Shown: positions 1 to 5,157 of the stretch, piece after piece | Layout of the letters: every line of letters begins with the position of its first letter | Numbering within the stretch: position 1 is the first letter of the stretch | Assembly (NCBI GenBank): GCA_016776525.1 | Contig: JADHTD010000063.1 | Span: 1-11,149, forward strand | DNA length: 11,149 bases | DNA from: Rhodospirillales bacterium | Lineage (GTDB): Bacteria > Pseudomonadota > Alphaproteobacteria > Rhodospirillales > JADHTD01 | Direction: 5' to 3' | Made by a program: the position numbers and the translations under genes | The notes under the pieces: generated by a model | The model's database searches: none | Told to the model about the DNA's origin: nothing | The model's input: the letters and a program-made list of their open reading frames with translations, nothing else

Positions 1-1378
1 GACCGACGAGGACGTCGTCGAGCTAATGCGCAAGGAACAATCGAAGGGCACGCTGAAGGGCGTCATCGTCCAGTTCGGCGGACAGACGCCGCTGAAACTG
101 GCCCACGGCCTGGAACAGGCCGGTATCCCCATCCTCGGCACCTCGCCGGACGCCATCGACTTAGCCGAGGACCGCGAACGCTTTCAGGTTCTGCTCAAGG
201 ACCTCAAGCTCCTGCAACCGGCCAACGGCTTGGCGCGGTCAGAAGAGGAAGCCGTATCTGTGGCCGAAAAGATCGGCTTCCCGCTGGTCATCCGGCCGTC
301 CTATGTGCTGGGCGGGCGGGCCATGGAAATCGTCCATGATATGGACGCCATGAAACGCTACATGAAAGAGGCCGTGCGGGTCTCCGGCGACAGTCCGGTG
401 CTGCTCGATTCCTATTTGCAGGACGCCATCGAAGTCGACGTCGACGCCATCGGCGACGGCGAAGCGGTTTACGTGGCCGGCATCATGCAGCATATCGAGG
501 AAGCCGGCATCCATTCCGGCGACAGCGCCTGTTCGCTGCCGCCCTACTCCCTGAGTGTGCCGATCATCGCGGAACTGAAGCGCCAGGCCGCCGACCTGGC
601 CCGGGCCCTCAACGTCATCGGCCTGATGAACGTCCAGTTCGCCGTCAAGGGCGAGGACATCTATATCCTGGAGGTCAATCCGCGGGCCAGCCGCACCGTG
701 CCCTTTGTCGCCAAGGCCACCGGCGTGCCCATTGCCAAGGTGGCGGCCCGCATCATGGCCGGTGAGAAACTGGCCGATTTTGGGCTCATCGACGCCCCGG
801 TGATGGAACACATCGCCGTTAAGGAAGCGGTTTTCCCGTTCGCCCGTTTCCCCGGCGTCGACACCATTCTTGGCCCCGAGATGAAATCGACCGGCGAGGT
901 CATGGGCATCGATACGTCTTTCCCGCTGGCCTTTGCCAAGGCCCAGATGGGCGCCGGTAGCACCCTGCCCGACGGCGGCGCCGTCTTTATATCGGTCAAG
1001 GACCGGGATAAAGCCGCCATCACCCGCATTGCCGCCCACTTACAGAAGCTGGGCTTCAAGATCATCGCCACCGACGGCACCGCCGATCATTTATCCAGCG
1101 AGGGCATTGCGGTGGAGCGCGTCAACAAGGTTTTGCAGGGTAGCCCCCACTGTGTCGACGCCATCAGCGGCGGCGAAATACAGATGGTCCTCAACACCAC
1201 CGAAGGCGCCCTGGCCATCGCCGACAGTTTCTCCATCCGCCGTTCGGCCCTGATCGGCAACATCCCGCATTACACCACGGTGTCGGGCGCCGAAGCCGCC
1301 GTCTTCGCCATTGAGGCGCTGAGCAGCGGCAGACTTGAAGTTGCTCCCTTACAGTTCTATCTTAACGGATCGTTCTAG
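1..1378 (+). CDS. carB: Carbamoyl-phosphate synthase large subunit, C-terminal part (5' end outside window)
   Basis: This is the large subunit of carbamoyl-phosphate synthase, which makes carbamoyl phosphate from ammonia (delivered by CarA), bicarbonate and two ATP for pyrimidine and arginine synthesis. The reading frame is open to the left edge (first full codon at position 2), so the gene is truncated by the window, not broken. The 458 codons present are about 40% of a typical CarB of roughly 1080 residues. They start inside the second (carbamoyl-phosphate-forming) half: GGQTPLKLA near residue 26, the ATP-grasp stretch SYVLGGRAME near 100, and the metal/ATP-binding EVNPRASRTVPFV near 224. 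The last ~130 residues are the MGS-like allosteric domain, with KSTGEVMG before it and VNKV, NTT and IRRSAL within it. The stop is TAG. greA follows after 119 bp, with a terminator-like hairpin between. Identification is secure. Confidence 0.97.
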   Translation, partial: TDEDVVELMRKEQSKGTLKGVIVQFGGQTPLKLAHGLEQAGIPILGTSPDAIDLAEDRERFQVLLKDLKLLQPANGLARSEEEAVSVAEKIGFPLVIRPSYVLGGRAMEIVHDMDAMKRYMKEAVRVSGDSPVLLDSYLQDAIEVDVDAIGDGEAVYVAGIMQHIEEAGIHSGDSACSLPPYSLSVPIIAELKRQAADLARALNVIGLMNVQFAVKGEDIYILEVNPRASRTVPFVAKATGVPIAKVAARIMAGEKLADFGLIDAPVMEHIAVKEAVFPFARFPGVDTILGPEMKSTGEVMGIDTSFPLAFAKAQMGAGSTLPDGGAVFISVKDRDKAAITRIAAHLQKLGFKIIATDGTADHLSSEGIAVERVNKVLQGSPHCVDAISGGEIQMVLNTTEGALAIADSFSIRRSALIGNIPHYTTVSGAEAAVFAIEALSSGRLEVAPLQFYLNGSF

Positions 1379-1424
1379 AAGGCCGAGGGTGTTCTGAACG
1401 GCTAAATACAGGGATTATCCCAGA

Positions 1425-1430
1425 TATAAG
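1425..1430 (+). promoter_or_regulatory. Candidate -10 of a greA leader promoter
   Basis: TATAAG matches the sigma-70 -10 consensus at 5 of 6 positions and lies between carB and the hairpin upstream of greA. The predicted start is near 1437, just ahead of that hairpin. No good -35 lies 16-18 bp upstream, but a perfect palindrome GGGATTATCCC (1411-1421) occupies that interval and could be an operator. This is a prediction from sequence only. Confidence 0.35.
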
Positions 1431-1439
1431 GACCGGTTG

Positions 1440-1474
1440 GCCCGCCCCCGTGGCGGGCTTGGGTTTCTTTTTTG
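1440..1474 (+). terminator. Intrinsic terminator or attenuator between carB and greA
   Basis: A 7-bp GC-only stem, GCCCGCC (1440-1446) with GGCGGGC (1452-1458), closes a 5-nt loop and is followed by TTGGGTTTCTTTTTT. This is the form of a Rho-independent terminator. It can end carB transcripts. Because it ends 23 nt before the greA ATG, too close for a promoter to fit after it, greA must be transcribed through it. It therefore probably acts as a partial terminator or attenuator. Confidence 0.75.
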
Positions 1475-1478
1475 CTTT

Positions 1479-1495
1479 ACGGACAGGATATCCGT
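1479..1495 (+). promoter_or_regulatory. greA ribosome binding site in a small hairpin loop
   Basis: ACGGA (1479-1483) and TCCGT (1491-1495) are perfect inverted repeats around the loop CAGGATA, which holds the only purine-rich Shine-Dalgarno-like sequence (AGGA) before the ATG at 1498. The stem is short and probably weak. It presents the binding site in the loop and helps fix the ATG at 1498 as the start. Confidence 0.4.
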
Positions 1496-1497
1496 CG

Positions 1498-1971
1498 ATG
1501 GAAAAAGTACCGATGACGCAGGAGGGCCTGGATGCCCTCGAAGACGAACAGAAGCGCCTCAAGACCGAGGAGCGCCCGGCGGTGATCCGGGCCATTGCCA
1601 CGGCCCGCGAACACGGCGACCTGTCGGAGAACGCCGAATACCATGCCGCCCGCGAGCGTCAGAGCTTCATTGAAGGCCGCCTCTTGGAACTGGATGACAT
1701 TATCGGCCGGGCCGAGGTCATCGACATCTCGAAACTGAGCGGCGACATTGTCCGCTTCGGCGCCAAGATCATGCTGGCCGATGAAGACACCGACGAAGAA
1801 AGCAACTATCAGATCGTCGGCTCTCACGAAGCCGATATTGCATCGGGGCTTTTATCGGTTACTTCGCCCCTGGGCCGGGCCCTGATCGGCAAGTCGATCG
1901 GCGACTCGGTGGAAGTCACCACCCCCGGCGGCTCCAAATCCTACGAGATCGTCAAAGTCAGCTATAAATAA
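1498..1971 (+). CDS. greA: Transcription elongation factor GreA
   Basis: GreA rescues backtracked RNA polymerase: its coiled coil enters the secondary channel and stimulates cleavage of the extruded RNA 3' end. The protein is 157 residues, the usual length. The N-terminal coiled coil carries AREHGDLSENAEYHAAR, with the tip acidic residues D41 and E44 at the positions used by E. coli GreA. The C-terminal FKBP-like domain has SNYQIVGSHEAD, SPLGRALIGK and the ending GDSVEVTTPGGSKSYEIVKV. I chose the ATG at 1498 because the N-terminus MEKVPMT aligns with MQAIPMT of the E. coli protein and AGGA lies about 10 nt upstream. An in-frame GTG at 1450 is inside the terminator stem and is not a credible start. 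The stop codon directly abuts the stop of the convergent Lrp-family gene. The upstream hairpin suggests attenuated expression. Confidence 0.97.
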   Translation: MEKVPMTQEGLDALEDEQKRLKTEERPAVIRAIATAREHGDLSENAEYHAARERQSFIEGRLLELDDIIGRAEVIDISKLSGDIVRFGAKIMLADEDTDEESNYQIVGSHEADIASGLLSVTSPLGRALIGKSIGDSVEVTTPGGSKSYEIVKVSYK

Positions 1972-2472
1972 TCAGCCTTCGTCGTCTAGGTCGATCGGCA
2001 CCCCGGGCGGTGACTTCGAGGTGCGGATGCTGAGCGCCGATTTGACGTGGCTGACATTGGGGGCGGGGGTCAGGCGCGTGGTCAGGAAGGTCTGGTAATC
2101 GTCCCAGTCCCGGGCCACCACCTTCAACTGAAAATCAACCTCGCCGGCCAGCATGTTGCATTCCCGGACCTCCGGCCAGTCGCCGACCATGGCCTCGAAG
2201 GCTTCCAGGTCGTGTTCCGCCTGGCTGCTGAGGCCGACATAGGCGAAAACCGTGACGTTGAAGCCAAGCGCCTTGGCCTCCAGGTCGGCATGGTAGCCCC
2301 GGATATAGCCCGCTTCCTCCAGGGCTCGGACCCGGCGCAGGCAGGGCGGCGCGGAAATACCGGCCAGCTTGGACAGTTTGACGTTGGTTATGCGCCCGTC
2401 GGACTGGAGATTGTGCAGGATTCGCCGGTCGACGCCATCCAGCTTTATCTTTTGCGAGTCATCTTTATTCAC
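1972..2472 (-). CDS. Lrp/AsnC-family transcriptional regulator
   Basis: This is a feast/famine-type DNA-binding regulator that usually responds to amino acids. With the GTG start at 2472 the protein has 166 residues, normal for the family. Residues 11-60 hold the winged-helix signature: LDGVDRRILHNLQSDGR, then the recognition region KLSKLAGISAPPCLRRVRAL and EEAGYIRGY. Residues ~70-150 form the RAM ligand/oligomerisation domain, with LAGEVDFQLKVVARD and VSHVKSALSIRTSK. The start was chosen because GGGAGG lies 6 nt upstream of this GTG and a good promoter lies just beyond; the longer frame to 2622 would run through that promoter. The gene is divergent from trxB and convergent with greA, with no gap between the two stop codons. 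The effector and targets cannot be read from the sequence. Autoregulation is common in the family. Confidence 0.93.
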   Translation of the reverse strand: MNKDDSQKIKLDGVDRRILHNLQSDGRITNVKLSKLAGISAPPCLRRVRALEEAGYIRGYHADLEAKALGFNVTVFAYVGLSSQAEHDLEAFEAMVGDWPEVRECNMLAGEVDFQLKVVARDWDDYQTFLTTRLTPAPNVSHVKSALSIRTSKSPPGVPIDLDDEG

Positions 2473-2495
2473 GGACACCCTCCCTTTGCGCAATA

Positions 2496-2524
2496 ATATT
2501 ACAAGGGGTCGGCCCGTTCGCCAA
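2496..2524 (-). promoter_or_regulatory. Predicted promoter of the Lrp-family gene
   Basis: Read on the minus strand, TTGGCG (2519-2524) and TAATAT (2496-2501) are separated by exactly 17 bp. The predicted start leaves a leader of about 20 nt with a GGGAGG ribosome site before the GTG. The -10 lies in the palindrome TAATATTA (2494-2501), a possible autoregulatory site. Confidence 0.6.
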
Positions 2525-2563
2525 GGGGACTTACGAAAAAACACGGCTTGATGTCGCCCTTGC

Positions 2564-2592
2564 TTGCGGCCCCTGGCGGTCCGGCCTATTTT
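2564..2592 (+). promoter_or_regulatory. Predicted promoter of trxB
   Basis: TTGCGG (2564-2569) and TATTTT (2587-2592) are spaced by 17 bp on the plus strand, about 95 bp upstream of the trxB ATG. Neither hexamer is a full consensus match, but the spacing is ideal and this is the best candidate in the divergent gap. Confidence 0.4.
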
Positions 2593-2601
2593 AGGGTTCT
2601 T

Positions 2602-2628
2602 GGCACCGGACGCTCGGGGCACCGGACG
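2602..2628 (+). repeat. 11-bp direct repeat in the trxB leader
   Basis: GGCACCGGACG occurs twice, at 2602-2612 and 2618-2628, offset by 16 bp. The pair lies just downstream of the predicted trxB promoter, where a repressor could act. No regulator is identified. Confidence 0.6.
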
Positions 2629-2686
2629 GGACCATTGGAAAAAACGGACTTCTTAGATCTATCCACAAAAGGACACGGCCAAAATC

Positions 2687-3649
2687 ATGTCGAACCGTCA
2701 CCATAGCAAAGTCTTGATCATCGGCTCCGGACCGGCCGGATATACGGCGGCCATCTACGCCGCCCGCGCCAACCTGCAGCCGACCCTGGTCCGGGGGCTG
2801 CAACCGGGCGGCCAACTGACCATCACCACCGAGGTTGAGAACTATCCCGGCTTTGCCGAAGCCATCCAGGGCCCCTGGCTGATGGAACAGATGGAAGGCC
2901 AGGCCAAAAATGTCGGCACCACCATGTTCGAGGACACCATTGCCAAAGCCGACCTGTCAAAACGTCCGTTTGAGCTGACCGGTGACGGCGGTGTGGTCTA
3001 TACCGGCGATACGCTGGTCATCTGCACCGGCGCCAGCGCCCGCTGGCTTGGGCTGCCCAGCGAGGAAGCCTTCATGGGTTTCGGCGTTTCGGCCTGCGCG
3101 ACGTGCGACGGTTTTTTCTACCGCGGCAAGGAAGTCGCCGTCATCGGCGGCGGCAATACGGCCGTCGAAGAAGCCATTTACCTGACCAACCATGCCTCGA
3201 AGGTTACCGTCGTCCACCGCCGCGACGAACTGCGCGCCGAAAAGATTTTACAGGACCGGCTGCTCAGGAACGACAAGATCGAAATGTTGTGGGACAGCGT
3301 GCTCGAGGATATCGTCGGCGACCAGGACCCGCCGGGGGTGACCGGCATGCGGGTAAAGAACGTCAAGAGCGGCGAAATTTCCGAGATCGGCCTGGACGGC
3401 GTCTTTATCGCCATCGGCCATAACCCGAACACCGATTTGTTCAAGGGTCAGTTGGATATGGACAGCGAAGGCTATATCCTGACCACACCGGGAACAACGG
3501 CGACCAGCATACCCGGCGTCTTTGCCGCCGGTGACGTGCAGGACAAAATCTACCGCCAGGCCGTTACCGCCGCTGGCACCGGCTGCATGGGGGCGCTCGA
3601 GGCCGAAAAATTCCTGGCCGAACACGAGGATACCGCCGCCGCCGAATAG
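2687..3649 (+). CDS. trxB: Thioredoxin reductase (NADPH)
   Basis: This is a cytoplasmic flavoenzyme that passes electrons from NADPH through FAD and a redox disulfide to thioredoxin. The 320 residues match the low-molecular-weight bacterial type. Visible in order: the FAD-binding Rossmann motif GSGPAG (13-18), PGGQL and ENYPGF, the active-site CATC (C137 and C140), the NADPH-binding GGGNTAVEEA (154-163), HRRDELRA (177-184) where the arginines bind the 2'-phosphate and distinguish NADPH from NADH, GHNPNT (244-249), and the second FAD motif FAAGDV (279-284). The ATG at 2687 starts shortly before the Rossmann motif. The purine-rich AAAAGGA upstream is rather far away (about 13 nt). The next gene, a LysR-type regulator, follows after 77 bp with its own promoter signals. 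No missing residues or frameshift were seen. Confidence 0.97.
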   Translation: MSNRHHSKVLIIGSGPAGYTAAIYAARANLQPTLVRGLQPGGQLTITTEVENYPGFAEAIQGPWLMEQMEGQAKNVGTTMFEDTIAKADLSKRPFELTGDGGVVYTGDTLVICTGASARWLGLPSEEAFMGFGVSACATCDGFFYRGKEVAVIGGGNTAVEEAIYLTNHASKVTVVHRRDELRAEKILQDRLLRNDKIEMLWDSVLEDIVGDQDPPGVTGMRVKNVKSGEISEIGLDGVFIAIGHNPNTDLFKGQLDMDSEGYILTTPGTTATSIPGVFAAGDVQDKIYRQAVTAAGTGCMGALEAEKFLAEHEDTAAAE

Positions 3650-3660
3650 ATCCGCAAACA

Positions 3661-3692
3661 GCCTGCTTCGCCGACAGAGAACGGAAGCAGGC
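3661..3692 (+). repeat. 9-bp perfect inverted repeat between trxB and the lysR-type gene
   Basis: GCCTGCTTC (3661-3669) and GAAGCAGGC (3684-3692) are exact inverted repeats around 14 nt, starting 12 bp after the trxB stop. There is no U-tract on the plus strand, so it is a poor intrinsic terminator. It overlaps the predicted lysR -35 and spacer, so an operator is at least as likely; RNA-level 3'-end protection of trxB mRNA is another option. Confidence 0.7.
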
Positions 3693-3700
3693 CTTAAAAT
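3671..3700 (+). promoter_or_regulatory. Predicted promoter of the lysR-type gene
   Basis: CCGACA (3671-3676) and TAAAAT (3695-3700) are spaced by 18 bp. The predicted start near 3707 leaves a ~20-nt leader containing GGAGAGG before the ATG at 3727. The inverted repeat 3661-3692 covers the -35 and most of the spacer, as expected for autorepression. Confidence 0.45.
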
Positions 3701-3726
3701 GAGACCAAGACAACGGAGAGGGCTCC

Positions 3727-4623
3727 ATGGACTGGGATAAACTCCGCATCTTCTATGCCGTCGCTAAGGCGGAAAGCTTTACCCATGCCGGGGATACGCT
3801 GAATCTCAGCCAATCGGCGGTCAGCCGCCAGATCAGCGCCCTGGAAGGCAGCCTCAATGTCTCCTTGTTCCACCGCCATGCCCGCGGCCTCAAACTGACC
3901 GAACAGGGCGTCCACCTGTTCCGCACGGTGAAGGATGTCTACAACAAGCTGACCATGACTGAGGCCCAGATCATCGAAAGCAAGGAACGGCCTCAGGGTC
4001 CCTTGAAAATCACCACCACGGTCGCTTTCGGTTCGGTCTGGCTGACGCCGCGTATGAAAGAGTTCCTCGAACATTATCCGGATATCGAAGTCTCCCTGGT
4101 GTTGTCCGATTCCGACCTCGACCTGTCCATGGGCGAAGCCGACGCCGCCATCAAAATGGGGGCGCCAACGCAACCCGACCTGATCCAGCGCAACATCATG
4201 CCCATAGGGTTTAATGTCTTCGCCTCGCCCCAGTACCTGAAGGCTAACGGCATCCCGGAAAAACCCGAAGACATGGATGACCACAAGCTGATCGTCTATG
4301 GCGAGGATGTCTGGGCACCGGTGGCCAATTTGAATTGGCTTCTCGACGCCGGGGCAACGCCGGAAAATCCCCGGCAGGCCGTGCTCCGGGTGAACAGCGT
4401 CTACGGCATTTACCGGGCCGTCCAGAGCGGCATCGGCATCGGCGCCTTGCCCGATTACATGAGCCATCAACTGGCCAACGCAAACCTGGTTCAGGTTCTC
4501 AGCGAACTCAAGGGACCGAATTTCGACGCTTATTTCGTTTATCCGGAAGAATTACGAAATTCAAAAAGAATAGAAGTTTTTCGCGATTTCCTCCTCCGCC
4601 GCATAGCAGAAGACGGGAATTAA
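3727..4623 (+). CDS. LysR-type transcriptional regulator
   Basis: The 298 residues match the usual LysR-family length. The N-terminal winged helix-turn-helix (about residues 5-60) contains SFTHAGDTLNLSQSAVSRQI followed by LEGSLNVSLFHRHARGLKLTEQG, the family signature. A linker helix leads to a periplasmic-binding-protein-like effector domain that starts at GPLKITTTVAFGSVWL (~90) and includes DLDLSMGEADAAIKMG and YRAVQSGIGIGALPDYM. The start is supported by GGAGAGG about 6 nt upstream. The effector and regulon are unknown. Its position after trxB hints at, but does not prove, a redox role. A T-N11-A palindrome of LysR-box type lies downstream of the gene at 4784-4804, upstream of a predicted RNA gene. 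It probably has its own promoter rather than relying on trxB read-through. A terminator lies 126 bp past its stop. Confidence 0.95.
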   Translation: MDWDKLRIFYAVAKAESFTHAGDTLNLSQSAVSRQISALEGSLNVSLFHRHARGLKLTEQGVHLFRTVKDVYNKLTMTEAQIIESKERPQGPLKITTTVAFGSVWLTPRMKEFLEHYPDIEVSLVLSDSDLDLSMGEADAAIKMGAPTQPDLIQRNIMPIGFNVFASPQYLKANGIPEKPEDMDDHKLIVYGEDVWAPVANLNWLLDAGATPENPRQAVLRVNSVYGIYRAVQSGIGIGALPDYMSHQLANANLVQVLSELKGPNFDAYFVYPEELRNSKRIEVFRDFLLRRIAEDGN

Positions 4624-4653
4624 ATGACTGTTATGTTACAAACGCGATATGCA

Positions 4654-4659
4654 TACAAT
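4654..4659 (+). promoter_or_regulatory. Candidate -10 downstream of the lysR-type gene
   Basis: TACAAT matches the -10 consensus at 5 of 6 positions, but no convincing -35 is present. If used, it would give an RNA of about 105 nt from ~4666 to the terminator at 4749-4770. The region 4624-4748 is AT-rich, with ACGATA at 4723-4728 and 4735-4740 and its inverse TATCGT at 4706-4711. I see no credible coding frame; it may simply be the 3' UTR of the lysR-type gene. Confidence 0.25.
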
Positions 4660-4748
4660 GCTAGGAGCCGGGGGAAATTCTAATACTTTAGATTACCCTC
4701 ATTTTTATCGTTTAATTTCAATACGATAGAAACAACGATATGGTTACA

Positions 4749-4770
4749 AGCCCGGTTTTCCGGGCTTTTT
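4749..4770 (+). terminator. Intrinsic terminator after the lysR-type gene
   Basis: AGCCCGG (4749-4755), a TTTT loop and CCGGGCT (4760-4766) form a perfect 7-bp stem followed by a run of T to 4770. It is a textbook Rho-independent terminator on the plus strand. Confidence 0.88.
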
Positions 4771-4783
4771 GCTTTTAGCCTTT

Positions 4784-4804
4784 GCCATGCGTTGGATGCA
4801 TGGC
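4784..4804. promoter_or_regulatory. 7-7-7 palindrome upstream of the predicted RNA gene (LysR-box-like)
   Basis: GCCATGC (4784-4790) and GCATGGC (4798-4804) are exact inverted repeats around GTTGGAT. The inner ATGC-N7-GCAT contains T-N11-A (T4788 and A4800), the general shape of a LysR-family recognition site. Its centre is about 65 bp upstream of the predicted RNA start near 4859, the usual distance for such sites. Binding by the neighbouring regulator is an inference. Confidence 0.35.
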
Positions 4805-4846
4805 TGACTTGCATGATTACCGCTGGCGAAAATCCGTTTTCTCTCC

Positions 4847-4852
4847 TATATT
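4847..4852 (+). promoter_or_regulatory. Predicted -10 of the structured RNA gene
   Basis: TATATT (5 of 6 to consensus) lies 7 bp before the predicted start at about 4859. The best -35 is CTGGCG (4823-4828) at 18 bp spacing, a 3 of 6 match, so an activator may be needed. Confidence 0.45.
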
Positions 4853-4858
4853 CATGAC

Positions 4859-5007
4859 ACTGAATGTTGCAACGCAATATTCACACAGAATTCAGTTTCG
4901 GGCGCAAGGCCCGGATACCAGGGCCCACAAGATGGGTCCTACGTCTCCCAGACGTGAAGCCTCCCTGTTAAACTTGCCGGGAACCTTTTGGTTCCCGGCA
5001 TTTTTTT
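4859..5007 (+). ncRNA. Predicted ~150-nt structured small RNA (possibly 6S-like)
   Basis: No credible reading frame lies here, but the stretch is packed with stem-loops between a -10 and a strong terminator. In order: a 9-bp stem with one G-U, GAATGTTGC (4862-4870) with GCAATATTC (4874-4882), which competes with an outer stem ACTGAAT (4859-4865)/ATTCAGT (4890-4896); CGGGC/GCCCG (4899-4913); AGGGCCCA/TGGGTCCT (4920-4940, one G-U); ACGTCT/AGACGT (4941-4955); an unpaired segment 4956-4974 containing CCTCCCTG; and the terminator. CAGGG (4919-4923) can alternatively pair with CCCTG (4963-4967), and CAGTTT with AAACTTG, giving a longer closed fold. Size and position would fit an alphaproteobacterial 6S RNA. 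The exposed CCTCCCT would equally fit an anti-Shine-Dalgarno regulatory RNA. I cannot assign a family securely; the 5' end is estimated from the -10. Confidence 0.6.
4975..5007 (+). terminator. Very strong intrinsic terminator of the structured RNA
   Basis: TGCCGGGAACC (4975-4985), a TTTT loop and GGTTCCCGGCA (4990-5000) form an 11-bp perfect stem followed by seven T residues (5001-5007). The T-run is on the plus strand only, so it ends plus-strand transcription. It is not preceded by any open gene, which is the main reason to infer an RNA gene upstream. Confidence 0.93.
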
Positions 5008-5077
5008 GTGCTCACCGAGTCTCTTAAACACCCCATCCGGGCAAGCCGGCCTGGACACCCTTTTGTGCGTTGCATCA

Positions 5078-5125
5078 TAAAAAGACGCGGCCGACAAACA
5101 TCCCTTGAGGAACATCTGCCGGCCG
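5078..5125 (-). terminator. Intrinsic terminator of the EF-G-like gene
   Basis: On the minus strand CGGCCGGCAGA (5125-5115) pairs with TTTGTCGGCCG (5098-5088) through 11 pairs including two G-U. The loop is 16 nt, followed by CGTCTTTTTA. It begins 32 bp after the stop codon of the EF-G-like gene. The stretch 5008-5077, between the two facing terminators, holds nothing I recognise. Confidence 0.7.
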
Positions 5126-5157
5126 TATCGCTTGAATATCGATATTTTGAGCGGGCT

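Noticed and set aside
2473..2622. A longer N-terminus for the Lrp-family protein (start at 2622)
   Set aside because: The extension would be read through a well-spaced -35/-10 pair and is basic, low-similarity sequence. The GTG at 2472 has a strong ribosome site and gives the normal family length.
4657..4728. A tiny 23-codon frame starting at ATG 4657
   Set aside because: No ribosome site precedes it, its ATG overlaps the -10-like TACAAT, and the sequence resembles no known leader peptide.
4975..5007. Use of this palindrome as a minus-strand terminator for the EF-G-like gene
   Set aside because: On the minus strand the stem is followed by AGTTTAAC rather than a T-run. A separate hairpin with a CTTTTT tail at 5078-5125 serves that strand.
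4782..5027. An 81-codon open frame across the predicted RNA gene
   Set aside because: It runs straight through the 11-bp terminator stem and U-tract and has no ribosome site. The RNA structures explain the region better.
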